This document shows, one piece after another, positions 36,320 to 48,113 of a stretch of 64,000 nt of DNA. The stretch is from Volvariella volvacea V23. Its lineage: Eukaryota > Basidiomycota > Agaricomycetes > Agaricales > Pluteaceae. The DNA lies in the NCBI GenBank assembly GCA_000349905.1, contig KB722739.1, positions 1,177,418 to 1,241,417 on the forward strand. The letters run 5' to 3'. Positions within the stretch are counted from its first letter, which is position 1. Each line of letters begins with the position of its first letter. The translations under genes and the position numbers were made by a program. Under the pieces are notes generated by a model that did not search any database, was not told the DNA's origin, and was given only the letters and a program-made list of their open reading frames with translations.

Positions 36320-36661
36320 GCGCTTCTCACTCTTCTTTCCCCTGTGACTGCCGGTCCATGTCTTGAGTTTCTGCCTTGCTCGGCGTTATCCCTCAAAATA
36401 TCCAGGAGTAGGATGAGGTGTTCTATAAAGTTCGTATCAGCCTTTATGGGTTACTACAACGTTGTAATTTGATACATAATACATGCAGTCTGTTGCTCAA
36501 TCTCACAAATGCACACCAAGGACATAACATAGAGTTTTTCTCGGGATTGAATAGTAGAATCGTGCTAGTCCGAGACTGCCATTGCCATTACGCTACCTTG
36601 GGTTGCATTCATTCACGGATTCAAATCAAAGATGTACTCGCACTTATTCCGCTCCGTCGAA
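36320..36661. other. BUB3 / kinase convergent intergenic region
   Basis: About 340 bp, largely occupied by the left copy of a diverged direct repeat (36380-36532). Confidence 0.5.
36380..36532 (+). repeat. Direct repeat, left copy, flanking the kinase locus
   Basis: Shares an ordered set of words with 38668-38838: AGGAxTAGxATGAGG, then a TAAAGTTCGTATCA block, and later AAGGACATAAC. The copies are diverged, with small indels. Together they bracket the kinase-like gene. Confidence 0.6.
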
Positions 36662-38159
36662 TCAGGGGTCCTTGAGCAATTCCTCTGCAGTGGGCCGATC
36701 GCAGGGTCTGAGTTTGAGACACCTCCTAATCAACCTTGCGGTTTCTTTTACATCAACCGAGTTTTTGATGGAATTGGAGGCCATTAAGTGCTTCTCGAAA
36801 TTAAATCCAAAGACGGTTTGGTCATTCGAGAAATCGTCTATGCAGACGTGAAAAAGGTAATGGGCAGGTATAGTGATACTCAATAAGGGAGGACAGAATG
36901 GTTGATGTACACTTTGTTTTAATCAGCTCAAGGAGCTCCTTAGTTCTGGGATTACAGTGGAGTTGTTCGTCCGAGAACTGTTCTCCGCTATACAAGATCG
37001 TTTGAAGCAAAAAGTGTTCCGTCTCGGTTAGGCCTGACCCTTCCTCAGGAATAACAGGGAATGTCGTATCCCCGACTATGAATTCGAATATCTAAATAGC
37101 GAGCAAAGATTAGACAATATGTGACAAGAGACAGCACGTACCAAACGCCCAAACGCCCAAATGTCAACCTCTTTACCCAACGGATCGTCGACAAATGCCT
37201 CAGGGTCTTGAAGACCTACACAGAATGCCTTTTTGGCGGCAAACGTGTCAGAAATGGCGTGGGCTGCATTTAACATCTCGTCATTTCGCTTGACAGCTGC
37301 ATGATATAAAACAACTTGCCCCGACCAAGGCCTCCCACCACAACAGTGCGACTCTTGACAACTTCAAATGGCAAGAGGGCAGGGGGTTGGGACATCGCGA
37401 CTTGCACGAGTCCATCTCCGGATTGTTCAGGAGGATAATAATGCGGCGGCTCGCTAGCCAGGATCTCATAAACCTCCCTGGTCGACAAACCTGCATCGAA
37501 AAAAATGTTGTCGTGTCTCAGATTTGTGTGTGCGCGATTCCACGAAGGACGCGAAGGAGTACTCGCTTTGCTAGGTGGAAGGGGAGTTTGTAACGAGGGC
37601 TGTATTCTTCCAGCAGCGTTTGTAGGTCGCCACCTAACAAGGGAGTCACAAGACATACATGTCCTCCAGATGATCCGCATACGGGGATAAAAAATTCGTC
37701 CATGAGTTGTAAGAAGTAAGGGTAAGGTGGAGAAGACAACTTTCTGAGCACCTCGGGCTCATGCTGCTGACAATTTTCGACGAGCTTTGTCGCATAGCCC
37801 ATCAAAACCTTGACAGAGACATATTATCCTCTCTGTTCGTGAATGAGAGAACTGGTCAAAAAACGGCAGTTGTAACTAATGTGACTCCCACTTGACATCA
37901 CGAGCCTAGACTCTTGTCCCCAACCCAATTTGCGTCTCAAAATATACCTCCTTTCCGGTTCTATTGCCTCTCCAAACTCAAAGTCAGGATATCCGTAACC
38001 TGCATTGGCTGATACGCCAAGCGGTTCTTCATAACAATCGTATCGCAAACCCACATTTTCGTTGTTTCCAGTTTCAGGTTTCATTACTGGAAAAATGCTC
38101 TCGGTCACAGATGGGGGCTGGTCCTCCTTTAGATTGAATTTCGATGTAGCTGGTCGCAT
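36662..38159 (-). pseudogene. Degenerate SRPK-like protein kinase
   Basis: The fragments belong to the fungal SRPK-like Ser/Thr kinases but do not form a clean active enzyme. In order on the minus strand are an N-terminal piece with the glycine-loop-like LGWGQESRLV (from 38159), a YATKLVENCQQHEPEVL to GGDLQTLLEEY N-lobe/hinge segment (37808-37530), the catalytic-loop region (37545-37300), the KEVDIWAFGRL helix (about 37245-37142), a middle C-lobe piece (37090-36930) and the end CLKLRPCDRPTAEELL (36848-36662). At about 37522-37535 the frame ending RGIA meets HTNLRHDN in another frame without usable splice sites, which suggests a small deletion. The catalytic Asp of HxDLK is Asn here, and the DFG-like motif reads GLG. 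Later exons splice normally, so decay may be recent, or a pseudokinase may survive through splicing that I could not resolve. Confidence 0.65.
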
Positions 38160-40745
38160 TGATGCGAAGCGTGCTATAAAAGACCTATTGGTGCGGTGAG
38201 CAACATAACATGGTGTGGAAGGGGGGTTTGAGAAGAGGGTTCTGTCGTCCGCAGAGATGCGATGCTGGTGGTTACTGGGTAAAAGGATTCTCGATTCATT
38301 TATTGTATCCTACTGATATATATAGTCTGTACATGGTCAGCCTCGTATTTACATCCAGTCCGTATCATAATACTCCTCCACATTGGAAGGTGAAACTGAG
38401 AGATGAGTCGGGAAACAGGTTGGAAAAGTGGCCGTGTCGTGAAGGGCGCTGCCATTTGCCAAAATAATGTGGCGAAGAATTGCCGATTTGAAGCTTCGTG
38501 CCTGATTCACAAATATCGCTAACAAGCGTGGACACGAACCTACCATAGTACTATGCGCTGGCGTGTCGAAGTCTTGAGGTACGAGGTAACTCGAGCTCTG
38601 AGAGACCGAGACTCACCCAGTGAACCATCTTATTTGGGTCTTGCCCATATCATGTGTTAACTCTCTGCCCGGCTGGCATTATCCTCGCCAATATTGTAAG
38701 GATTAGAATGAGGATGCTCTGTTAAAGTTCGTATCAACAGGCTTTTGAGGGGTACATACAACTTTGTCGTTTGTTTCATGTAACATCCACTCTGATCTCC
38801 CCTTGTCTCCTCGTAATTGTATAACAAGGACATAACGGCTCGAGGACTATTTCATTCTCCTAGGTGCCTTGGTCCACAACAGATAGACTCCATGATACAA
38901 TCACAACCGTTACCCTTCCCCGCCAATAGCAAACGCATTTTTCCCTTACAAGGCAATTTTCTATTTCATACAAAAGGCACTTTCGCCAGATCGGGTAATA
39001 TGGACCCCAAACACTGCTGCGGCGCAACGTGGAAGGCCACCGCTTCAGTCCAAGATTCGAGAGTCAATCTCAAGTTAAATGATAGCGTCCTCTTTGGCAC
39101 TCGAGATTTGGAGATCTTCTCCCGGGTCTTGCGGCGTACGCGCGGGTGGGCTCCCGATCCGGAGTCAGCGTCGATCATGGTGTTAATGGTGGCTAATTCA
39201 AATGCGATTAACGAGAATGAAGACGTCACTAGTAATATACACCGTTCTGGAGTACATTATGAGCTCAGGAAGCTTGAGGTACTAGGGTGTTGCCGACATT
39301 GGGGACCACCTCTGCAAAGGGCCGCAAATGCTCATTGGAGTAGTAGCACAGCCACCTGAGAGCCTCTCGTTAGACAATAACTATGGCGAGCAAGAGTAAA
39401 TGAATCCTTACCGCCGGTCCCGAAGAAGTAACGCACAAGGTTCCTCTTACACAGCTTCTTCGTTGAGCGTGAAAATCAATTAAGATTAGCGACACAGATA
39501 GTCCTTCAGGGTGGGGTAGGCTCATTGCCCATAATAAAATTGGCGATAGTGGTGGCGATTTGAATGTGAATCAGGCTTGCTGCTATTGATCACCGCAGAC
39601 TGCTCGAATTGATGGAGTTTGGTGAAGTGGACCTATCATCAGTGGGAAGATGGAATGAGCTGGGGAGCGGGCAGAAGGGCAGTCCAATACATCGTGACAA
39701 CCATCGGTATAATCAACGATGCTCGATGCTTGATGGCTTGTTGGGATACAGGAGGATTACAAGAGAGACACGGAGATGGACGCATGATGCATAGTGGCAG
39801 GAGGCCACGATCAGACTGGCGCTACCATGCCCAACGGTCGACGAAGGCACCAAAGAACTACGCATATCCCATTCCAAGGACTATAGGGCAGATTCTTGAG
39901 GTGTAGTTGTATCATCCTGGTAAGGGCGCCCTAGTATAGGTGTGTGCCTGCTTAGATGATTGAAGCCAACGAACTTAAGCGCCAGCGAAGAGGGCATTGG
40001 GATCAGCATCCACAATGCTATAAACAAGCAAGAACACACGAGCACGGCTGGCCATCGAGGCCTCCATGATATTAAGACGCGCGCCCGCCACTAACACTTA
40101 TATCCTCGCCATATAACGCGTCCACACAACCTTGACCGACGTTGATCACTGTAGGCGACGACGTCAACAACAAAAACAAAGTCTCAATATCACCACAATT
40201 ATGGGTCCATTAGTCTTGCATTCAGACTAAGTTCAACGATGATTAGAACGACAGAGTTGCGCCACAATCCACGAGTGGGAGGGGAAGAATGAGGCTGGGT
40301 ATGAGGTAGCTCTGCTAATGTGAGGCACCAAGCATTTGGTTTTCGGGGTCCAGCCTTGGGGAGGGGGGACAGGACCCCAGCACACTGCCACCCCGTCTAC
40401 AACCCCCTCAGCTTATGTTCGCTCTCGCCCCATAAGTTCTAGTGGCTCAGGGCGTGTTATTTTGCTTTGGGAGCGTTCGGTGTAGCTCGGGCATGGCGAT
40501 GAGGGCAGACAGATTTCCGACAGACAAATGCATTAACATCTATTCAGCACCTTCTCCGTACGTCTATACAACACAACGAACAACACACATGCACGACATG
40601 CAACACGACAAACACGACGAATACGACACAAATATTAATACATCTACCAACATAACGTTCCATACATTAAGCACTGTGCATGTAATGCACAGCACCTATA
40701 ATGGCGATCATTAACGATCGCATCGTCGCCAACGACGTAAGCGAC
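38160..40745. other. Region with duplicated segments, no intact gene recognised
   Basis: Contains the right copy of the kinase-flanking repeat (38668-38838) and the first copy of the tandem duplication starting near 38990. A minus-strand frame at 38966-39229 resembles another at 43979-44191; both end near an F-H-V-A-x-Q segment, but no start, full exon set or family could be established. Confidence 0.45.
38668..38838 (+). repeat. Direct repeat, right copy, flanking the kinase locus
   Basis: Counterpart of 36380-36532, about 2.3 kb downstream. The best match covers 38698-38745. Confidence 0.6.
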
Positions 40746-41545
40746 TTACATGAGGTGAATATGGCACTTTGCCAAATCACCTCCAACTGCAAAGAACGCA
40801 GCGACGGTGGTATGACCCATGAAGAGGTCTCTACCACGCGGATGCTCATACGAATTACCGACGGGCGCGGTGCCCGCCAAGTAACTGTCGAATAAGAGGC
40901 CAGTCGTCACCGACAGGCCCTTATAGTCGACAAAGCTGCGTCGCACCCTGGCCTGAAGCTCGCTGTGGAGAACAGAGTAGTCGGCGACGACCAAGGGCGC
41001 TTTGCACCACTCCTTGAGCTGAGTGGCAAGCTGAGTCGCCGTGCAGGCGGCTTTGACGACGATGGTGCCCAGGTGATGAGCTAGGCAGAACACCTCGATC
41101 TCGGTGCCTGGCGCGAACCTTGTCGCGAGCACTGCGGGAACATTTGGAGGTGGGCCTTCCAAGATGCTCCACTGAAGCAGGCAGGGAAAGGTTGGGCGAT
41201 GGAGAAGTAGGTGGATAGAGTATGGGTGATCGCCAATGGTGGCGCAAGAAATTGAGGTCGATGACGGCAGAGGTACGAGATTAGCACTAAGTGGAGAATC
41301 GTGAGGCAAGGTACTTACACCATGGGCATAGACAGCCTTGTTTCGAGCAGCATATTGAGCTGCCATTGCGTTCTGTAGTGTGGCGTAAGTACGGTGACGA
41401 AGTGGGATCGTCGGGTGAGGGAACTTACATGCGTTAACGCCAATTCATGAGGATTGTTGGATGGAATGAATTTCGCGATGTCTCCTTTGAAGCTGGAGAG
41501 GGCTTTGGTGGCATTGGGGAATTCAGGAAGGTTGACAAGAGCCAT
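40746..41545 (-). CDS. Unrecognised protein, duplicated family, copy A
   Basis: Two exons are supported, 41545-41429 and 41372-40746, giving about 247 residues. The first encodes 39 residues with LPEFPNATKALSSFKGDI and SNNPHEL; the second is one long frame. The protein is a clear paralog of copy B at 45619-46738. Shared blocks are LxxWCxxxLxxxDYxxLxxxLQxxVR, then LLFDSxxAG, and a TTV near the end. A second splice after codon 57 was considered but rejected, because the frame stays open and aligns with copy B through that point. Copy A stops (TAA at 40746) where copy B has a Tyr codon and continues about 27 residues, so A may be shortened. No known domain, signal peptide or membrane segment is seen. 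Confidence 0.6.
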
Positions 41546-41602
41546 GGTAGATGAGAGTACGAAGGTAAGACTGGAGATGGTCGAGGAGGAAGAGATTATG
41601 GG

Positions 41603-41610
41603 TTTTTATA
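41603..41610 (-). promoter_or_regulatory. TATAAAAA, probable TATA box of copy A
   Basis: On the minus strand, about 60 bp upstream of the ATG at 41545. The same spacing occurs in copy B, and a nearby ACTCTCACC..GTCACTCAT block is also shared. Confidence 0.5.
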
Positions 41611-44600
41611 GGCCTTGGGATTAGCAGGTCACTCTCACCGCGTCACTCATCTAAATAATTTAACTTAACCCCACATTTACAAGAGAGATGCTCTTTGGGT
41701 GCGTCCGTCCCCTCCCAGGAGGATAGTTGTCGTCGATGGGCTAGATGAAATTATGTATGAGTCAGAGAAACGCGCCAGTGACGATGATAGCCCACCAATG
41801 CACGTCAAGAGAGCGAGAACGTCGACGAAGGTAATAACCCGACAGTGGAAACCCACAGGAAATTGTGACACGCCATTAAAGTCGTGAACTGGAAGCGTAC
41901 GCTCACAAAAGAGAGCACTGCCCGAAACGACTTGGCTCAAGAGTAATGAGCTCTTAAAGCGCCTGAACCGATCGACTGGGCCGCAAAAAATATGATGCTT
42001 CAGGGAACAGTACGCCAGAGGCTAGTGGGACCAACAGGACCAGGACTTGTGGTCGTGGACTTGGGATTACACCTCACGTGAGGATTGCACAGGTAGAGTG
42101 GGTAGCTTTGATTTGCTTACATATGACAGGGGGTGTGGCTGGGGCTCCTGCATGCACAGCTGGGATTCAACGAGTGGGCGCTTGGATTTCGAGACGGGGA
42201 GACGCCGGCCGTAGCCCGGTCCGAGTGGCCGCAGGCGGAATGGACGGAGGCGCGAGTGGGCGACACATCTAGTGGACGAAAAAACGTCTGGATGGGAGGA
42301 AAAGAGACATGATGGCGAGAGGGGAGGAAGAAAGGATACAGCAACCGTCGAGGGCATGGTATTTTCTTGTATTTGCCATTATGGGTCCACAACTTCTGAT
42401 GACATTCCAGAGAAGTGTTTCCCTTTGTTCTATGTGGGTGATATCTACAACATTGTTCTATTCCAAGATCCACATCGAGCAATGCACTGTACTCACCAAA
42501 TTATTGACGGGGGATCCCTCAGCAATGTGTTGAGTATCATTAGAGTGCCCCCGAAGGTATCAAACACTGTGATGACGTGGGAGCAGTAATACTATGTCTG
42601 CACAGGCGGGTACTGTAGGGGATTTCGTCAGTATATTGTTACCCAACTCCCCAGAGCCGCTTACCTCGAGCACACCACGACAGCAATGTGCAACGTATGT
42701 GATGTCCAACGCTGTTGATCTGGAGGGGCGAAAGTAAACAAAGCGCGCGATCGCCGTCCATAGCAAACAAAGTACGTGCACCCCTTTCATTTGCTCTCAT
42801 CCCGCACTCATAGATCTTCAAATCCAGCACTTGAGTTTATGTCCCCTGGCGCCAGAAATAAGACCACCGTGGAAACCTAATGCGATAGCTCAACCTCCTG
42901 GACTAGATTGTGACTCGGGCTCAAATCTTCGGTGCAGTCATCGCATCGATTGCATTTTCGTTGCTGAAGATGCAATCAATTCGTTTGAAGGCCAAAGACT
43001 CTTGTTGCTCGTATTCCAGTGACCATCGTGCTTATCCTCAAATCCAATATATTGAAGTTCACAAAATGCTTCTATTCCATGACTACGTATGAGCATGATC
43101 TAAGGATTGGAATAGCTAGACACAATCTGTGGGATTAAACGACCACAAAGGTATTCCACATTTTCTCCTTAATATCGGGTTCTATTCCAACGACAATCCA
43201 GGTTCGTGATGCACCGAGATTCCTGTCTCTGTACTCCTACACAATGGCACTATATGTTGAAGAATCAGTGCCCTCAAACGATCCCCCACTCATCTGAAAT
43301 GGAATACAAACTATTCACTCAAACTTCATCGTCAGGCAATTTTCGATATTGATCGCGCATAGTGCGTAGAGACTTGACGCATCCGCGCCTCATCTTATGC
43401 CCATACTGTCCTGGTTATTCACGTCAGGTAAATCTAGAGGCGAGCCATCAGCCCAAGGACATGCAGTCAAGAAGCAATACTTCCCCAATAGCCTGGAAGA
43501 GTCTATCTGGTGCTCAGAGCCTTGCTATGGTCCTAAGAAGCTGCGACCATTTGAAATACGGCTGGGTGGACGTGAGTTACCTATGTTCGCTGCCGGTTTC
43601 ACCAGCGATAGAGATTTGGGGGCCACTTTGGTGCCAATATACTCCCCCCCTTCCCCCCACATCCCTTCGAGGCGATATTTTCCTTCCTGGTGTTAATTCA
43701 ATGAAAATATTGCCACGATGATGTGATTACTTACACCTAATGATGCTTGTATTTTATGTGTTGCTTATATCGTCCGATTACTTCACGATTGCGATTTAAC
43801 AGCATTTAAAAGGGATTTCATGCTTTTTCGCCTGCAATAGATTGACTTTGCGATAGACTCCCGCAGCATGCGCCAGCGGCTGATTTCTCTAAGGTCCGGT
43901 GATCCTGTAAGGCAACTTTCATTAGGCGTGAATTTCTTGGGAATTTACACATACCCGGACCCTGGACACCGCAGGCATTCATAGATTGGACCGTAACCGC
44001 GTTTGCGCCGCAACGTGGAAGGGCACCACTTCAAATCCAAGCGGGCATCTCGACAGGTCAAATTCTCGAGATCTTCCTCGTATCTCCTGCGAATCTGAGA
44101 ATGCTGCCGACACGACGTCGATCACGACGTCAATATACTTGATAGCGATGATGTTGGGTTGATCCTCGCGGAGTTTCGTTATAATAGACACTCAGAACCG
44201 TTGGTCGTTGTTCTATGGTATCCTCTTTGGCCTTCGCGTCGAAATCCATGTGTGCGGGCTGTGGGGTCTATAGGGATCTAGGGGATAAGCGATTAGGGAA
44301 GGCCAGGTTAGCCTTCTCAAATGTGCTGAATTCAGTCACAATTATGACGAGATGAACAGATAAGCTTACTGCGCATACACATCTTCTTGATCCCTTCTGC
44401 ACAGCCTCTTGGAGAGCGAGGATCGCCTAAGATTGACGACAGAGATATACTCTTCAGGGCGAGGAACCCCATATCGCTTGACATAATCACGGGCGCAACT
44501 CGGAACTATACCGGCGTGCACTCAAATCAGGCTTGCTGCTGGTGATCATGATGGATGCCTTGATCTTGGAGATCTTATGGGCTTAATGTTCACGGCGTTG

Positions 44601-45618
44601 ACGGACATGAGAAAGCGCCCAAGGGAGAGAATGAGATCAGCAGCACAATGCACGAATTGGACAAATGAACCAAAAATTAACTAAAGGGCGATGAGGACCG
44701 TTGTCGAGAAGAGTCTGTGCTCAGACGATACCTACCCATAGTTCAGGTCCTCTACGACCTCAAGTCAAGGCAGATGCTTGTGGAGTGCTCCACAAACATC
44801 ACGAAAACCGATTGAGAGGGACGAGTCCACGCATGGGCTCGTCCAATCTCAATCTTGAGCTCAAATGCCAGATCAACACACCTGTTCTGCTCAGATGACC
44901 AGAACCCAGACATCTTTAGTTGCGATTAGCATTATCTTGAGACTTGCGCCCAAGTTTTTGTTCATGTTGAGGGATTCAGGCAATGGGCGGCAGCATTAAT
45001 GATGCGATCAGTGTTCACAAAACCACAGAAGCACAAGAGCCAATAGGCTAGATATACTCTGATATCTTGCAAAGTCTACAGATGTGCTCTTATTACTTGT
45101 ACTTGCGTAATTTGCCAGACAATTAACTCTTGCTTAATTTCCAATTCCACTAGCCGGTGGGCGACAGGGTCAACGACTTGAACGAGCACAATGTATAACA
45201 TTACCACGTCTATGTATTCTGCCTCTTGCGTCTACAATAAATCATTGTAAGTGGGTGAAAGATGACGTTGCGCCGCATCTCGCAACAGAGGGAGGGAAAG
45301 AATGGGGAGGGAAAGGGCGTTTCTTCTGATAGCTCTACTAATGTGAGGCCCAGGGCAGTGGTTTTGTGGGTCCCTTCCTGAAGTGTTCTATACCCCCGAA
45401 CACAGCCCAGATCTGTGATTTGCACTAGCCAAATTCTGTTGTGTTCCCTCGTTCACCCATTCTCGTGTTGCAAATGCTAAAATGTGCCTTTCGTCACAGG
45501 TCACTGGCACTCTCACATGCTGCGCAGATGGGGATAATGGGGGAGCTTTTCTCCGACGATGAATACATGCATTATTTCTCCGGGTACTCTAAGTTAGGCC
45601 GATACATGGCAAAATATT
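41611..45618. other. Region between duplicated genes
   Basis: No intact gene recognised over about 4 kb. It holds the distal part of duplication copy 1, a probable BUB3 remnant (43200-43520) and the proximal part of copy 2. Poly-C runs occur near 43646-43663. Confidence 0.5.
43200..43520 (+). pseudogene. Probable BUB3 remnant
   Basis: The stretch at 43297-43365 resembles BUB3 exon 6: CATCGTCAG is followed by A-rich, GAT-rich sequence reading HRQAIFDIDRA where BUB3 has [11 protein letters not shown], then an immediate stop. Upstream, CTACACAATG near 43235 resembles CTTACACAATG in BUB3 intron 5. Downstream, GTCAAGAAGC at about 43466 matches BUB3 exon 7. Order and strand agree, but similarity outside these words is weak. 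Its position just before duplication copy 2 mirrors BUB3 before copy 1. Confidence 0.45.
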
Positions 45619-46738
45619 TTACATGACACTAGTACCAGGAGTGTGGAAGTCCATTAACTGTGCGTGTAGGACGGAGATCATTAGCAACTGTAGCCCGATG
45701 GCCAGACAAGCAACGTACGCGAGTTGGATGTGCCAATCATATTCGGCACTGGGGTTGGGGTAAAACTGATATACAGTAGTATATGGCGCGAATAGGTGTA
45801 TTCCCATAGGCTGGACGTCGTGCATAGGTGGGATGCTGAATCCTGCGATAAAGCTATCGAACAGGAGGGCGCGAGTATAGGAATGCATGGTGTTTCCTAT
45901 GACGTTGCCACGAACGACCCTCTGGAGGTCTGGGCGTAATTGGGCATAGTCTTGGATCGAGATCTGGGACCTGCACCACTCCCTCAGCGCGCGAAAGACC
46001 TGTGCTGCATCGCACTGCTGAAATATATGGATGGTTCCTATGTGATGGCTGGGCGTAAACACTTGTAGCGTCGTGAACGGCTCGAGGCTTAGTGCTGCGA
46101 GGTGGTACACGTCGTTGCCTGCAGGACCATCGCTCACCCTCCAGCCCAAGCAAAATCTGCGGCGGTTCTGAGGAGGGTGATGAGGTACGGTGGATGGTGA
46201 GTCGTCAGGGAGTGGGATGGCCCTTGGGATGACGGGAGGAGGCTATGGTGAGTGTGAGCAACGATATTTGGAGAAGGCGAAAGAGCAGGAAGTGTTCACC
46301 AATCGCTGGATACAGAAGAGTTATTCCGTCAGATGTTGGTGCATAGCGGATAATGGAAGACGATACGCACCGTAATCTCTCGATACCAGGAAGACTTAAG
46401 GCATCGACGTTCAGAAGGCATTGTGGCGCAGTCAGTATAATGAAGGTGGCGATGAGGACGGGTCACGTCAGAGGCAGCAATAAGTAGAGAAGACTGGGTA
46501 CCTACGCTTCTGTTGTGCGGACGATTGCTCGTTTCATAAGCACGGGTAAGAGCATATCCCTGTGAGAGCGCGTCAACACCGATGGGCCACGGCCTGACGG
46601 AGTACCTACTCTCTGGAACGCGTTTCCAGTTGGGTTGGATGAAGGGACGAATACTACCCAAATGGAATTGAAGCTCGAAAGAGTTCGTCCAATGGTAGGG
46701 GTGGACGGGAGGATGATAGATGCGACGTTGAAAGACAT
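45619..46738 (-). CDS. Unrecognised protein, duplicated family, copy B
   Basis: Exon 1 is 46738-46610 (43 residues, with LPSTPTIGRTLSSF and PSSNPTGNA), a counterpart of exon 1 of copy A. The main exon is about 46242-45619 and contains FCLGWRVSDGPAGNDV, LREWCRSQISIQDYAQL, ALLFDSFIAG and APYTTVYQF. The middle, between 46609 and 46243, could not be joined cleanly: a GTGCGT donor near 46376 and acceptors near 46310 and 46243 are possible, but frames conflict. Copy B extends past the stop of copy A with a hydrophobic run (AYVACLAIGLQLLMISV) that could be a membrane segment. The gene may be intact with an unresolved exon, or decaying. Confidence 0.45.
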
Positions 46739-46794
46739 TGTGAATGTGGATGCTGGGAGTCGATGGTGTTGGGTTGGCCTAGAGCAAGAGTGGG

Positions 46795-46801
46795 TTTTAT
46801 A
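46795..46801 (-). promoter_or_regulatory. TATAAAA, probable TATA box of copy B
   Basis: On the minus strand, about 60 bp upstream of the ATG at 46738, conserved in position with copy A. Confidence 0.5.
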
Positions 46802-48113
46802 GACGGTGGGAGATGCGCGTTACTCTCACCAGTCACTCATTTCCAAGTAATATCTAATCCTCTAAACGGAAAGGGCTAGCGTCTTCAAGGATATCATTGC
46901 CTTTCCATTGGTAAGGACATCCCAATCTGCGATCCAGAGTTTCGTCCGTTAGCACAAGAGAATAACGAAAAGGGGCCGCCGCGCAGCTATGCAGCCGTGT
47001 AAGATGGACGGAAGAACACGTCAAGTTTGGGTGGCAAAAACGCACAAGATAGCTCACCAGAGGATAACTGAAAATAATTGTCACAGGCTTAAGCATACTC
47101 TCGATCGGGATACACCAGAGAGAAACTTCAATTCCACTCGCAAGATGACGAACACGAGGCTGAGCCAGGCCGGACCCGTTAAATGAGGAGCGGGACCGAC
47201 GAATTTGGCGGAAGCGTATCACGAACAGGTGGGACCGTTAGGACCCGGGACGTGTATCCGAGTCCACAGATCTCAGCTTTGGTGTCACGCAAGGGTGTCA
47301 GATCCTTCGTAGTGACCGGATACCTTTCTGTTTGCTTACCTTTGCAAAGGGGGGTGTGTGGCTGTAGTTTCCGAAAAGTGTTGTTGAGATTCCATGGTAC
47401 AAGCGCCGAAACCACGAGGAGATGCCGGCCGCTCCTCTCAGGGTCATGGATCGGCGTTGTTGGTTGCGATTAACGAAGTGGCTGGCTTAATGATGTGATT
47501 TTGGATGGAGGGGCAGCACTCAAACGGAGGAGGAATGGGCAGATGGGTAGACAGAGGATACGTTGCATCTGGCAGGGACACAGCATAATGTTGAGGGCAC
47601 ACTATTTTGTTATATTTGCTGATATGGGTTGTCGTCTTCTTGATGACAGTTTCCAGAACAGAAATCCCCTTTGTTCTCTGTGGGTGTCGCTGATCCAATG
47701 ATCACTTAGACCTATGCGAGCAATGTACTTACCGATGCTCGTATGTTGGTCATGACATGACATCGCGAGCCTAGCACGCGTTAAGTGTAAATGCTTGTAC
47801 AGCCATTCCTTTCGCTGGGATTTGCTGTATCATATGTCGTGATACACCAAACATTTTTCCAAATCAACAAAGTTTATGTGATTTCATGGTGCATGGTAGC
47901 ATAAGATTGGTGAAGGATGCAGTAGTACACGGGGTGGTTGATAGTGTGGAGCCAAAAACAAAACAAAAAAAGAAAAGAGACACGACTGATCATCAGGAAC
48001 CGAGTAAGAAGCATCACAAGCGTCCCTGAATCACGCCTTCAGACATGTGAATTGGCCAGCGGTCTTGCATATTCTAAAGCAACAGCATAAGTAGCAGTTC
48101 CCTCATTAAAATT
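46802..48113. other. Intergenic region, distal part of duplication copy 2
   Basis: About 1.3 kb. 47510-47740 matches 42330-42520. An A-rich stretch occurs near 47950-47980. No gene recognised. Confidence 0.5.

Larger units (their letters stand above)
38990..42590. repeat. Tandem segmental duplication, copy 1
   Basis: Anchors shared in the same order with 43970-47760 are 39015-39130 with 43995-44105 (GCGCAACGTGGAAG-type words), 40260-40440 with 45245-45430 (GAGGGGAAGAATG and CTAATGTGAGGC-type words), 40746-41610 with 45640-46801 (paralogous genes including their TATA regions), and 42330-42520 with 47510-47740. The offset is about 4.98 kb for the first two and about 5.2 kb for the last two, so one copy has gained or lost about 0.2 kb in between. 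Confidence 0.7.
43970..47760. repeat. Tandem segmental duplication, copy 2
   Basis: Same-order, same-orientation partner of 38990-42590; matching anchors are listed with copy 1. Divergence is substantial, with many indels, so the duplication is not recent. Sequence equivalent to the kinase locus was not found between the BUB3 remnant and this copy. Confidence 0.7.

Noticed and set aside
41287..41318. Possible 32-nt intron in duplicated gene copy A
   Set aside because: It is too short and would break the frame, while the unspliced frame aligns with copy B.
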